64,000 nucleotides of DNA. Origin: Pictodentalium vernedei (Eukaryota; Mollusca; Scaphopoda; Dentaliida; Dentaliidae). Shown here piece by piece: positions 23,388-34,460 of the stretch. The stretch spans positions 388,793,217 through 388,857,216 of the forward strand of contig CM062294.1 in assembly GCA_031216915.1 (NCBI GenBank), in the 5' to 3' direction. Made by a program: the position numbers and the translations under genes. Positions within the stretch are counted from its first letter, which is position 1. Each line of letters opens with the position of its first letter. Under the pieces are notes generated by a model. That model had not been told where the DNA came from. It ran no database searches and was given only the letters and a program-made list of their open reading frames with translations.

Positions 23388-23916
23388 TTGTCAAGCAAAC
23401 AGGTGCGCACGTTTTCATCACTGTGGCAACTGTTTCATCTGCTATGAAAGCCCTCATTTCAGTCGCATCTGTATCCACCCAAGATCGGGCAAGTGCGAAT
23501 GGTTTCATGTCTGGGTTTTTTTCAAAGTATTGTTTGGCATATAAATTTGTTTGCGAAGTGCACAGTTCAATAAAATCATTGTCAAAACATTTACTGAAAA
23601 TGTCCAACTCACGCTTGTTGCCATCCACAGAAAACTGAATGCCCGTGGGCTCGTCAAATGTTTTTAACCATGGGTGGTGGAACGAATCCCCCAAATTCAA
23701 TGTTTTGTCAACATGAACACACGTGCTTGATTGATCAGCTGATTCGCCGGCATTTACATTTTCTTCCAAATTGCTTTCACACGACTCGAATTCGTCAGAC
23801 GAGTCTTCATTGATATTTCATATGAAAGAATATCCAGGAAAACCGCCCTCATCTGAATCAGAATCCTCAATAATGTCATAGAAAGTTGATAAATTATTTT
23901 CAATTGATGACACCAT
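23388..23916 (-). pseudogene. piggyBac-type transposase, N-terminal fragment
   Basis: ATG at 23914-23916 begins an acidic N-terminus (IIEDSDSDEGG, SSDEFESCE) typical of piggyBac transposases. This leads to FIELCTSQTNLYAKQYF and ARSWVDTDATEMRAFIA, matching the start of the DDE_Tnp_1_7 domain (TNxYA.., W..t..EmraFia). Sequence after AFIA no longer matches, and none of the catalytic Asp motifs is present. An in-frame TGA at ~23818 also breaks it. It could be a relic of the autonomous source of the TTAA MITEs in the window (inference). Confidence 0.75.
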
Positions 23917-25084
23917 TTTCCAAACAAAGTTGAACTGGGATGTTTTGTCCCCCTGTCGGACAAAGTATTGGAACATGTGCGTTACTTTATATGGAAACGC
24001 ATGACGATTCCGGTGGAAATCAAAAGGTTTTCATTGGTTGTTAAACATAATTCGACCAGGGAAGCCCCACTCTGTACTAATAAACATGAGCCGACCGAGT
24101 GCCAAGAGTTAATTAATATTAATAACACCTACTTGTTTGGACTTGTCAACAAATTTATTCGTTTCTTTTCGGACCGCTATTATGCTTGTGATAAATCGGT
24201 GATCAAATTCAAGGACATTCAAGGACCTTTTACTGATATACCTTGTTTTCAAGGACTTTCAAGGCCTTGAAAATAGCGTTTCAAATTCAAGGACATTCCA
24301 GGTTTTCAAGGACCTGCGGCTACCCTGAATGGCGACTGAGTACACACACAAAAAATTATGCCGCAAGGCATTCCGGTAGAAACACAAAATTTCCCAATCT
24401 TCGAAAACGGAACATAATACTGACCAACTCAATAGTGAAAAGGCTTCTGGGAAACTGTCTGGATCACAAAAAAGAAACGTGGGTACATCATGTACCAAAA
24501 GGACTAGAAGAACTTCTCACATTTGTTAAAGAGACTGAAACAAATAGAGACTACAAGTCACTTCTTGTGTTCACTGGTACAAGCATTACCGACAGTGGTA
24601 AGTCCATTTGTAATATCAAAACAGCATTCAACTCCCTGTCTCAAGAGATAAGGTGTTAATTCCCTGAAGCGTCAGGTGACATTCTGTAGTGTATTGCCAT
24701 GCTTAGACTCGTCAGATAAAAACAATAAAGTGACGCAAGTTAATGCCTCTATTCAAGATCTGTGCCCTACAGGTGACAAACTGAACTATTTTGATATCAC
24801 ACCTATCGTGTTCAATAATAACAGGGAAGCATGTAAGAGCTTCTTTTGTGACAGGAGTCGATTCCTTCATACTCATCTAATTGTGCCTCCCCGGTGAAAT
24901 ATGGAAATCAGATAAATTCAACGGGAGGTGTTAGAACGAACAAGTATGATAGCTGTGCAACAGTTCAACTCCAGCATTTTCACCAGACAGTGACTTAATG
25001 AATATCTTTTTATCGGAATTACTCAAAAAGTGCCAACAGACGCAACAGTTCTCTCACAGTCCATAAATAAATTGACTATTAGCT

Positions 25085-25724
25085 ATGAAACACATGAATG
25101 ATATAAAACTTTGCTACTGGAATATACAGGGTTTTAAAAACAAGCTTGGAGACAACAAACTACAAAGTTTAGAATTTCTGAATGTTGTGGAAAGGTTTGA
25201 TATCATAGGTTTAGTGGAAACATGGACCCAAACTTATAGTGTTGTCTCCATAGACGGATATGTTCATTACTCAAGCATACAATGTCATAAGCGAAAGGTT
25301 GGGGTGATAGACTATGTTCAGAACAATATATCCCCCGGGGTAAAATTCATTTCGTCAGAAAGTGAAGCCACAATTTGGCTAAAACTCAATCGTAAATTTT
25401 CCATGATAGGTCGCAACATCTATATTTTTCAGGCATACTGTCTTCCAATAAATTTGTCTTTATTCCAGCCGGGCTCGAAATATGATACGCTTGAGGTAAT
25501 GAGTAAGGAAATCCTGTATTATAGTTTTCGTAGGAGTATTATCCTCCAGGGTGATTTGAATTGTAGAACAAGAGATAATCCTGATGGGTGAATACACGTC
25601 ATATCAATACAACGGAAAACTTACAGTAAATTATGCATTTGTCAGTGAGTCACTTCTTAAGCATGTGCCTGTGTTTAAGGTAAACCCGCTCAATATCCTT
25701 TCTGACCATTGCCCAATCTGGTAT
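25085..25724 (+). pseudogene. LINE-B APE-type endonuclease with internal deletion
   Basis: Motifs in order: LCYWNIQGF (Asn), IIGLVETWT (Glu), LQGDLNCRTRD (Asp-x-Asn) in the frame ending 25591. After a frame change come MGEYTSYQYNG, NYAFVSESLLK and NILSDHCPIW (SDH). About 30-40 residues normally found between GDLN and the SDH-side strand are missing at ~25588, so the shift comes with a deletion. The catalytic residues themselves are all still present. Confidence 0.85.
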
Positions 25725-25725
25725 A

Positions 25726-25800
25726 CAGTAGAACCTGTCTTGAGAGACCATCCCTTTTGCTGAGCAAAAGTGGTCTCTCAAGACAGGTGATCTCTCATTA
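25726..25800. mobile_element. Palindromic MITE end (CAGTAGAACCTGTCTTGAGAG)
   Basis: ACAGTAGAACCTGTCTTGA starts at ~25726. The 18-bp arms ACCTGTCTTGAGAGACCA / TGGTCTCTCAAGACAGGT enclose a second small palindrome, CTTTTGCTGAGCAAAAG. CAGTAG-type ends are common in pogo/Tc1-mariner MITEs. It marks the break of LINE-B. Confidence 0.6.
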
Positions 25801-28105
25801 CTGGTTTGAGATTTTTGCTAGTCAGTGAATGATCAACCAGGGAATACTTGTTGCAGAAATAGAGAAGAACTGATTTTTTAACTTTTTTTATTATTGTTTT
25901 ATGTTAATTCAGTTTTAATACAAGTACAAAGGCTTTGTTTAATAAAAATAACAATGTAATTGAAAGCCAAGTAATATAATTTTCAGACAATCTACAGTGA
26001 AAGATATTTGTCATACATGTATATGCTTTCAGATATTAAGGTTTCGGGTGGACAATTGTCCTGACTGACAATTTCACTGTTGGGCAGATGTCCTGTTACA
26101 TTTTTGAACTATTGATTTCTGTACACAATGCATTGATCTTAACTGGCTGAGTGCTGGAAGCCACTATCAGGGCTTTCAAAACAATGAGGGTACCAGAACA
26201 AAAGCCATCTTTTTCCTTGCTCATGTTTCCTCTTCAGTCAAATACAAATGATACTTTGTTTTGTAATAAAACAAATTTTGAATAACAAATTCAGGCCACC
26301 CCCAAAAATCTAACCTTCAACCAGTTTATTGATTTTAATACTCTGAAATTGCCAAAAACTGATTTTCCGGTCAAGTCACTATACGCATACAATGGTTCAA
26401 AAGAAGATGCTTTTTTTTAAAATTGAGAGTATTTTCCTCCAAAACTCCCTCAAATTTAACCTACATCGGTTCAGCCATTTTGGAAGGGCAGGTGCAAACA
26501 TGTGAGTGATGACTTTCGCTCGTCCTGTCTTTCAGTCAGGTGGGCTAAAAAGAATGTTCTTATTAGAAAGAAATTACTGTGACAAATCAGCTGACAAATC
26601 AGCAGCCGGCCAAAGTGTTATTAAGAGCTATTGCACTCCTAGGCAGAGGCACCAGAAGCTCTATAAAGAGGAAGGAACTACCTTGGTTTGGCCCAGTTGG
26701 AAAAAACAGTTATAATAGTGTATTGGCAAATGTACAGTTACCTTGTAGTGTCTCATAAAGATGAGCATGCCACAGTGTAGTCACTGTCCAGTCTTTTTCT
26801 CTTACTTCAGCCATCTTTCAAAATGAAGGCAAGCCTTCAGGTTGGAAGATCGATGAAGTATAACAGACTGAAGCTGAATTTTTTAACTCATTGGATCACT
26901 ATAAACATGTCTGAAAAAACATGAAGATACATATGTCCCCTGGGTCCCTGGGCCCCTCTGGTTCCGCTGCCTCTGCTCCTAGGCAATTGCAAAGAGGCAA
27001 TTTTTTGCACCAGCGTTTTTTAGAATGCCAGATCTGGTTAATGCAATCATGTATACAGGGGATGTATCAAATTTATAAACCTCATACACTAAATTCAATT
27101 TGAGGCAAGGTTCACCACAGCTGAAATCGAATTCAGTCAACATGATTTTATAAATTCTGTATTAACCCCCACCTTGCCATGCCCACTTTTACCATATATG
27201 GAGGATCTATATTTATTATCTTCTGTGGGGAAGTTTCATAAGATTTATAACAGCTTTAATTTTGAAGCTCTTTCCAACAATTAATTAGATAATAGTGTTA
27301 ATCTATGCAGGCTAGATCATGCATAATATTGCAGCAAAATACACAAGAAATATCCGCGATCAGCAGGAAAAGTATAATTAGATGAGATCCTTTGTTTCTT
27401 AGGTTGTCATCATTGGGAATAGAGGAAGGGTTAAAAGGCATTACTTGCTTTTATCACTAACAATTCCAGATAAGGGGCTAAGGGGCATTGCTCTAAATAA
27501 ATCAGCTGTCAAGACTTCACATTGATAAAGAACAAGACAAGGACACTCAAAAAATTATATTCATTATCTCATAATTGCAGAATACAGTAAATCCTCTCTC
27601 AACTGACAAACTTAATGTATATTAAGGCAGTCTTGTGTGTGACAAGACTTCATAAAGTGTTCTTCTAGCACTACCATAAACTCCAGTAATCATGGGCTGT
27701 AAATCAGTGGGGAGTGAAGAGCAGCTAATTGTAATGACAGTCTTCTTGTAATCTCAATCTGTTATCTTATCCATAGACACATATGCTGTTCACTCTAGCT
27801 TGTTTGGAAGGCAAATTACAACACACTTGACCTATCACTGTACTTTTGAAGAAAATTGTGGGAGTTCTGCAGTAACCTCGATAACCTGAGATGACCTTGG
27901 TAGGCTGCACTGACATGAATGAACTGTTTTCATGTTTAACCTGACTTAACTGGTAAAGTGATAAATTATTTTTGGTCATCAGAATTTGTTCTGGTGTCTT
28001 TGCATTATTAGAATTGATGGGAGAGTGCCTGGCACTGCACAGAGCATATCTTAACAGACAAAATACATTCACTTCAAAAGTAAAATAAAGCACATCCACA
28101 GAATG
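25801..28105. other. Gene-less stretch with minor repeats
   Basis: 26139-26190 has a family-D MITE end (TTAACTGGCTGAGTGCTGGAAG). 26400-26545 is a degraded T1-type 3' end with CTTTCAGTCAGGTGGGCTAAAAAG. 27580-27610 has a CAGTAAATCCTCTCTCAACTG end-like motif. Nothing coding is supported. Confidence 0.55.
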
Positions 28106-28107
28106 AA

Positions 28108-28289
28108 TTTATTTATATTTATTTATTTACTGGGGTTTAATGACACTTTCAAAAACCTGTCTCACCTTGTGTTGGAAAGTTTTACGAGTGATGGAAGCCA
28201 GAGCACCTGGAGAGAACCACTGTGCGGTGGCAAGCAAATTTCAGTCTCCCCAACATACTAACTCTGCCCAAGCAGGGTTAGCATTGGTT
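28108..28289 (-). repeat. SINE 3' part, antisense
   Basis: Reverse complement of the SINE tail: TTTATTTATTTACTGGGG, TAATGACACTTTC, AACCACTG, then AGCAGGGTTAGCATTGGTTG. Cut at 28289 where the Penelope-like sequence begins. Confidence 0.75.
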
Positions 28290-28604
28290 GAAGACAAGTT
28301 ACATCAAAGACACTACTGACTTAATTTCCAAGATTAGCCAATTTGAATGCAAGGAAGACACCTTTCTTCTTGTCACTATGGATGTCACCTCATTTTACAC
28401 TAATATTCCAAACCAAAAGGGACTTGTAGCTGTAGCTAAATGCCTACAGAAACACAAACCAGACTTCAAGTTCAGCAATGTCGGCCAACTTAACCTTCTC
28501 AAAACTGTCTGACACAGTAACAATTTTGACTCCAATGGAGATCAAAACCTTCAAATTTCAGGTACGGCTATGGGCACCCCCCTACCCCATCCTTCGCCAA
28601 TATA

Positions 28605-30170
28605 TACTACTTAAAGTTTGCTAAGCACCAAGTATATCCAACTACCTGGTTTACGTTTTAGTTGAAATATTGTAATGAAAAGTGTATATATATTTTATTT
28701 AATTATATCTTTAATGATTTAAGTACAGAAATTAAGATTTTATTTGTGTTTGACATTATTTTTTACCATTTGAATATGATAACCATGGAAAATGGATATT
28801 ATTGATAAAAGAGGAATTTTTCCAATTTCCCAAAAAGTTGACGGAGCAAACTGGTATGGGTTCAATATCGAGTATGAGACCCTTTACCGTTAATTACAGC
28901 TTGACAATGCCTTTTCATGCTCCCAATCAGGTTCCTGGTGCCTAGTGGTCCTTTGTGGGATATTGTTCCATTCTTGGACCAGCATGGCACCAAGCTCCTG
29001 GACACTTCTTGGCTGGAAGTGGACGGGCTGAAATTGCAAGCTGCAACTCATTCCAGACATGTTCAATTGGATTGAGGTCAGGGGATCTTGCCGGCCAGTC
29101 CATACGCTCAATCCCCTCCCTCTGTCGACAGCATGGGAAACATGAGGATGGGCATTATCGTCCATCAGAATGAATCTATCACCCACTGCACCTGCATACA
29201 ATCTGACGTGGACATCCAGGATCTCATCAATATACAGTTGTGCAGTCAATGTGCCTCATTCAAGGACACAGAGCTCTGTACGTCCATCCCAGCTGATGCC
29301 GCCCCAGACCATGATTGACCCTCCACCATAGCGGTCACGCTCAGCAATATTGGCTGCATGGAATCACTCTCCTGGTCTTCTCCATACCCAATAATGCCTA
29401 TCTGTATGGTCTAGGCAGTACCTGTACTCATCTGTAAAAAGGACATTGCCAATCTTCTCTGGTCCATCCAATGCGGTCCATGGCCCATTCATATTGTGCC
29501 TGGCGGTGGTTCTGGGACAGCGGAATGTAAATACATGGTCTTCTCGAGCGGAGACCACCTTCGTGCAACCTTGCCTGGATAGTCTGCGTCAAAACATTTA
29601 CCCCGGATGCAATCTGAAGATCACTGCAAAGCTGGTTTGCTGTGGCAAAGCAGTTCCTACGGGCCTGAATGATCAAACACCTCAAGCTGCAGATGTTGCC
29701 CTGTCGCTGCCACCACCATGCCATCTTACTGGTGTGCCATACTGCTGAAATCTTGCCCAGGCTCTGGAGATCATGGTATGGTGCACACCAAGGGCTTCAC
29801 CAACCTGACAATGGACAACCCCTTGCTCCACCATCCCTACAGCCCATCACATTTCTGCTTCAGACAAGTGTCTTCTTACATTTGCCATATTCAATCATTA
29901 AATCACAAGGGTTTGTGTTGAAATGAAGACTGAATACCCTACACATGTCATGTACATGTAGACAGTACACGAAAACATCATGAAAAACAAGGGGTACATG
30001 CTTTCCATAACTGTCACAAAAAGTCTGCCTGTCAAGAGAGCTAATGTAAACACTGGGGGCTATCTCAATACATTCCTCAATCATATCTACCAAAAATATG
30101 GCAAATATGTCACCAGCAAATTTCACAATCATGTGTCAAATGTTTGGTGCTTAGCAAACTTTGAGTAGTA
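28605..30170 (-). mobile_element. Tc1/mariner transposon, 1566 bp, TA duplication
   Basis: The TIRs are TACTACTTAAAGTTTGC...(28605) and its inverted copy CAAACTTTGAGTAGTA (to 30170). TA is duplicated on each side (28603-28604 and 30171-30172). Removing the element rejoins the host Penelope frame as FANIFMGEFEE, which confirms both the insertion and its exact borders. Confidence 0.93.
28890..29888 (-). pseudogene. Tc1-type DDE transposase, inactivated
   Basis: Starts at ATG 29886-29888 (MANVRRHLSEAEM). An N-terminal helix-turn-helix follows (VGEALGVHHTMISRAWARFQQYG). Catalytic region: FTDEYRYCLDHTDR (first Asp), FILMDDNAHPH (second Asp) and RSPDLNPIEHVWNEL in a shifted frame (Glu). Numerous stops; at least three are TGA where Tc1 relatives have Arg, compatible with CGA decay. 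Confidence 0.9.
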
Positions 30171-31299
30171 TATTTATGGGTGAATTTGAGGAGAAGCTCC
30201 TAAACAGGGCACCCCTCAAACCGGACATGTACCTCAGGTTCAGTGACAACATTTTAATGGTATAGTCACATTGGAGAAGTGGTCCTCAAGCAGTTTCTAA
30301 AATACTGTAATGAGACCCACAACTCCATAAAATTCACAGAGGAATATTCTGACCTTTCTGTCACATTTCTGGACACAAAGGTCATCCGTAATGGGAAAAG
30401 GCTCCGTACGGACATACAAACCAAAGAAACTGACACTGACAGTTATCTGGATTTCAACTCCTGTCACCTTTACCCTTGTAAAGCCTATGGACAACTCCTG
30501 AGGGTCCGCTGTGTATGAACCAATGAGGACGACTTTGACAAAAATGCCCTCAACATGATACAATATTACAATGACAGGCACTATCCACAAGCCATACTTC
30601 AGGAAGCCTTCATCAAGGAAAAGGGTAGGGACAGGGACGCTCTGTTCATACCCTGTGCCAATAAAGACAATAACAGAATACCATTTGTCATCAACTATCA
30701 CCCTGACAGTTATTCCTTATTCAATGAAATAAAGAAACTCTGGCCCATTCTCCAACTCTGCGACACGTGCAATGAACTTTTACCAGACTTGCCTCTATTA
30801 GCGTTCCGTAGAAATCCAAACCTATGCGACATTCTAGTTCGGTCAAAAATTGAGCATCCACCTCCTTGACCACAAATCAGTGGATAGAGCATTCTCAATC
30901 CTTTCTGACCCAGCAACATCACCAATTGCCTAATCTGCTCCAGGTCAACCAACAGCAATTGGTTCCTAGCTTCGAACACCAAGCAGAAGTTCAAGTCAAA
31001 AGGTAGACACAACTGCCAAAGCAGAAATGTGATTTACCTCTTGACCTGCAACAAATACAAAATACAATATGTCGGGGAGACTAAACACGCATTTTGTGTC
31101 CGTATCTTGGAACATTTAAGGAACATCAGAAACAAACTTGATAAACCTGTCAGCAAACACAATAATGAACTGGACCACTCATCCGACAATTGGATTTCCG
31201 TATTATTGACATCCAAGAGACCCTGACCTCGACCAAAACACATGAATCATGCGTGATAAGGAACTACATTGGATCTTTATCTTGAAAACCGCACATCCT

Positions 31300-32042
31300 T
31301 ATGGTTTGAACAGGCTTGACTTTTAGTCTTTATTTTGTAAGTAGCTGGTAAACTTTTAGCCTGTTCCATTATGTCAATGTGATTTATTGGCTAGTGATTA
31401 CTGGTAGGGATCAATATTTTTCCTACCTGCATAGAAGTGAACATTTCAGAGGGCAACCGAGTCACACTCTCAGCCTTTAATTCTCATCAGCCATGATAAA
31501 CGTTATCAAATGCATGTGTATCAATACAACTATGTTATGCAGTAATCACACGCCAGGCACATCAAATGAAGTCCCTGACACCTCAAAAAAATTACCCTTT
31601 TACAATTCACTATTGTGAGAGACAGTGTGACCCTGGTCACCTACACACACTAGCATGGGCGACAACCAAGCACCACAACCCTAGTCACAATAAGAGGGGA
31701 GGCAACTCTTACCAAACTTTGCCAAGGGTATCCCCTAACCCCGAACATGACCTTTTAGAGGAATAACAGTAGCAAGGGAGGCAATCCCGCTCTTAACATT
31801 ACCATTCACATTTACAGGGCATACATACACATTCCAAAAAATGGAGTTTGTCTGCAACCTTTGCTCCAAGGCTTATGCACATCGGTAGAGCCTGGAAAGG
31901 CATATGCACATGTCACGGTGATAGTTTGGATTTTCGATTTTGTTGTCTAAAACTGTATATATTTTCGATAATCTTTCTCAATCAGGCTAAATGTAAAGCG
32001 TAAAGATAGATATATGACGGACCCCGAAAACCAATTTGTCAC
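31300..32042. other. Gene-less stretch
   Basis: No coding signal, RNA gene or named repeat recognised. Confidence 0.5.
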
Positions 32043-32292
32043 TTAACTGGTAGAGTGCTGGAAGCCCTATTTTGGGCTTTACTAAAATGACAGGCAATAA
32101 CTGTCTGTAGCTACATTCTGCCTGAGGAAGCCTTTATTGTCCCTGATATGAATCACATTTTTTATACAATACCTTGCTCTCTGACATTTAATTGGATAGT
32201 TCCTATAAGACACTATCCAATTAAATGTAATAGAGCAGTACATGATGAGCTTTGATTTGTTGTCAGAAAAAACTCAGCACTTTACCAGTTAA
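32043..32292. mobile_element. TTAA MITE family D, 250 bp
   Basis: Bounded by TTAA. Ends TTAACTGGTAGAGTGCTG and CAGCACTTTACCAGTTAA are inverted copies. A central hairpin has 17-bp perfect arms ACATTTAATTGGATAGT / ACTATCCAATTAAATGT (32184-32231). Single-ended relatives lie at 26139 and 27948. Confidence 0.8.
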
Positions 32293-33040
32293 AGAGACCA
32301 GCAATAATTCAAGCGCTGCTAATTAAGCATGAAATTTAATGTCCATTATGGCGCACTTGTTGAATGCCACATGGGCTACCTGATAACTGATAAAAGGAGT
32401 AAGAGAGATGGTGTTCTCCTGTAGTCATTATCTGTGTAATTATGGCCAGTTAATAGGTAATTGTGGTGAAAACAGTACATCGCACATGTTCTGAACACAC
32501 AACCATATTATGCATCTAGCACGTCACCGAATGTCAGGAGATACCAAAATGCGAGACTTTCAAAGGAACTTAAAAGAGAATATTAAATTAAGATAGATCT
32601 AAGTGACTAAGTTCAAGAAAAGCAATTGAACTGAGAATTGATGGTCTGGCTATGGAAATAAGAATCGAGGGGTTTCTCGAAAAATTTATTCCAGTCTGAA
32701 GGTGTGTAAGGCTGTGGGTCGTTGCGAGTAGATGGGGATGTCCCATGCTATAGGTTAGAGGAGGTGCCGCATCGGTGCGAAAGTAAAGGCACATTGTGAT
32801 GTAGAGGTGCCACAGTGCTCATATTTAGAAAAGAAGCAGTCGCGGGCCAAGTCGGTGGCCATATATGAGAATAGGATCAGAAACATGAAGTACGAGCTCG
32901 GGGAGCTATTCACATTCAGGTAAACGGCATTACCTCTTGTAGGATGCAGGACATACATAGGCAGGGTAGGCTTGCCTGTATGAACATTATTCTGAGATAA
33001 ACATAGGGGAGAGTTTAACCCCATTGGTGGCGACTGCTTG
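32293..33040. other. Gene-less stretch
   Basis: Open frames on the minus strand (32588-33114) show no known domain. Nothing else seen. Confidence 0.45.
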
Positions 33041-33123
33041 AGTGAAAAGCATCCAGTAAAGCCACAATAAGCTTGTGGACATGCGACGGCAGTGGAAGAG
33101 TGACATTCTGTCACTTGTTAAAG

Positions 33124-34336
33124 GGAAGGCGAAATTCTGATTTTGGACTTACTGGTGTAGCTGCTAGCTGGCTATCATCATACCTCAAGAATAGACAGCA
33201 GCATGTATCAATAAATGGTAATCTGTCAAAAGACTTCCATCTTGAATGTGGAGTCCCACAGGGCAGTTGCCTTGGTCCTGTTCTGTTTCTATTCTATATT
33301 TCAAAAATGTTCACCATCATTGAATCTCACCTGCATGACGTCCATGGTTATGCTGATGACACACAGATCTGTTTCTCTTTTCGACCATAAATCAAGGATC
33401 AAACTAAAGCTCCAGAAACTATTGAATCATGTATTTCGGACATTCGCACATGGATGATTTCAAACAAATTAATGATAAATGATGATAAGACTGAATTCCT
33501 AAGAATCGGTTCATGACAGCAACTCACTAAAGTTGACATCAATTCAGTGAAGGTAGGCGATTCCGCCATCAGTGGAAGTAACAGTGTACGTAATCTTGGT
33601 GCCTTCTTCGACTCTATCATGTCTATGGACAGACATGTTACAAATATGTGCAATAAGGCTTTCAGGGGTCTATACAAAGTTAAACAGATAAGACATTTCC
33701 TCACGAAAGACTCCACAAAAACCCTAGTTCATGCCTTTGTAACTTTACATTTGGATTATTGCAATGCTTTACTGTTCAACCTTCTACAATATCATTACTC
33801 TCGTCTGCAGATGGTACTAAATGCATCAGCCCGAGTGGTATGCAGGGTATCACGATCTCAATACATCAGTCCTGTTCTGAGGGATATGCACTGGCTGCCA
33901 GTCAAGTACAGAATAATTTTCAAAACTTTATTATTAGTTTTTAAGACACAAAACAACATGTCACCAGCCTACTTAGAAGAACTCCTTAATACCAAGAATG
34001 TGTGTCAATACAACCTGAGGTCCGATGGTAAAATGCTACTACATGTTCCAAAACATAGGTATAAGACATTTGGAGATAGGTCATTCTCATTTGCTGGCCC
34101 TCACTTGTGGAATAATTTACAAGAACACCTAAAAAGACTGTCAAATGTCAACCTTTTCAGAAAAGATCTCAAAGCATACCTGTTTCAAAAAGCCTTTAAG
34201 TGATGTTGTGGACTGTAAGATACTGTATATATTCCGTTCGTATATTTGCACGAGCTCAGTAACATGTATAGCGCCTTAGAATATGGTTCTATATCTTCTG
34301 AACTTTAATTTTGGCACTATATAAATGTGTATATTA
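33124..34336 (+). mobile_element. L2/CR1-like LINE, 5'-truncated
   Basis: Contains only the second half of RT plus the C-terminal region. It ends in GGCACTATATAAATGTGTAT, the short tail typical of L2-type LINEs. TTAAAG occurs at both borders (33118-33123 and 34337-34342), a possible short target duplication. Confidence 0.85.
33133..34203 (+). pseudogene. L2-like reverse transcriptase C-terminal half
   Basis: Reads FGLTGVAASWLSSYLKNRQ, CGVPQGSCLGPVLFLFY and HGYADDTQI (YADD intact), then DIRTWMISNKLMINDDKTEF. The C-terminal signature is VRNLGAFFDSIMSM, YCNALLFNL, RVSRSQYISPVLRDMHWLPV and FGDRSFSFAGPHLWNNL. This run of motifs is typical of L2/CR1 LINEs. Breaks: a frame change near 33390-33405 and an in-frame TGA at ~33514. 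From 33547 the frame is open to a natural stop after QKAFK at 34203. Confidence 0.92.
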
Positions 34337-34460
34337 TTAAAGTGACAATACGTTAGCGGCTGTGCTGTGGCAGTCATAGAGTGACATTCTGTCACCTGTT
34401 GATTAAAAACGTCCGGTAAAGTGACAATAAGTCAGTGGCCATGCGGCGGCAGTGAAAGAG

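Larger units (their letters stand above)
23185..24335. mobile_element. Insertion with TTCAAGGA repeats flanking a piggyBac relic
   Basis: Both flanks carry clusters of ATTCAAGGAC/TTTCAAGGCC motifs (23208-23262 and 24203-24325), and a diverged relative lies at 37890-38000. The outer edges read GGCAGGGTTCCCCCAGAAT and GGCTACCCTGAATGGCG. The insertion separates the LINE-B coiled coil from its SGNH domain. Ends are approximate. Confidence 0.6.
22063..24900 (+). pseudogene. LINE-B ORF1: YNTGT motif, coiled coil, SGNH-like domain (split)
   Basis: The first part (22063-22755) has FVTICLYNTGTIPFQ, comparable with LINE-A FIGTHLITVQG, then a Glu/Lys-rich helix (VEKTVERKTVHIEKFEHSL). After the insertion, 24370-24659 gives IILTNSIVKRL (block I position) and LLVFTGTSITDSG (GxND position). 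From 24676 come FCSVLPCLD, VNASIQDLC and CDRSRFLHTHL (D-x-x-H position). The SGNH catalytic letters are partly substituted, as in LINE-A. Several frameshifts. Imperfect 82-bp-spaced copies of GTGTTAACA..GCAGGGGGTAA lie at 23047 and 23129. Confidence 0.75.
22040..25725 (+). mobile_element. Non-LTR retrotransposon (LINE-B), 5' part
   Basis: Carries ORF1 (YNTGT motif, coiled coil, SGNH domain) and an APE endonuclease but no RT. It stops right after the endonuclease end (SDHCPIW), where a palindromic MITE begins. It has the same architecture as LINE-A but diverged sequence. It is interrupted at ~23185-24335 by a piggyBac-bearing insertion. Confidence 0.85.
28290..31226 (+). pseudogene. Penelope RT + GIY-YIG endonuclease, interrupted
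   Basis: Upstream part: FLLVTMDVTSFYTNIPNQKG (RT motif A region) and SGTAMGT. Downstream of the Tc1: MGEFEEKLLN, then HNSIKFTEEYSDLSVTFLDT, YPQAILQEAF, RIPFVINYHP and NLCDILVRSK, all Penelope-specific thumb/linker motifs. The endonuclease domain (31029-31226) reads VIYLLTCNKYKIQYVGET, AFCVRILEHL and PVSKHNNELDHS, with the GIY-YIG core, Arg and downstream His/Asn. Breaks include stops near 30260 and a frame change at 30518. The catalytic YADD region is lost in the damaged stretch around 30235-30265. Confidence 0.88.
28290..31290 (+). mobile_element. Penelope-like element, 5'-truncated, split by Tc1
   Basis: The RT begins mid-domain at 28290, is interrupted by a Tc1 element at 28605-30170, resumes, and ends with a C-terminal GIY-YIG endonuclease. 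RT followed by GIY-YIG is diagnostic of Penelope-like elements. Neither terminal repeat was recognised. It has several frameshifts. Confidence 0.9.
33041..34460. repeat. ~78-bp tandem repeat interrupted by the L2-like LINE
   Basis: Copies at 33041-33117, 34337-34404 and 34405-34455 share GTAAAGTGACAATAAG, a GCGGCAGTG patch and the small hairpin GTGACATTCTGTCAC (33101 and 34381). The LINE splits the array, so it was originally continuous. Confidence 0.65.
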
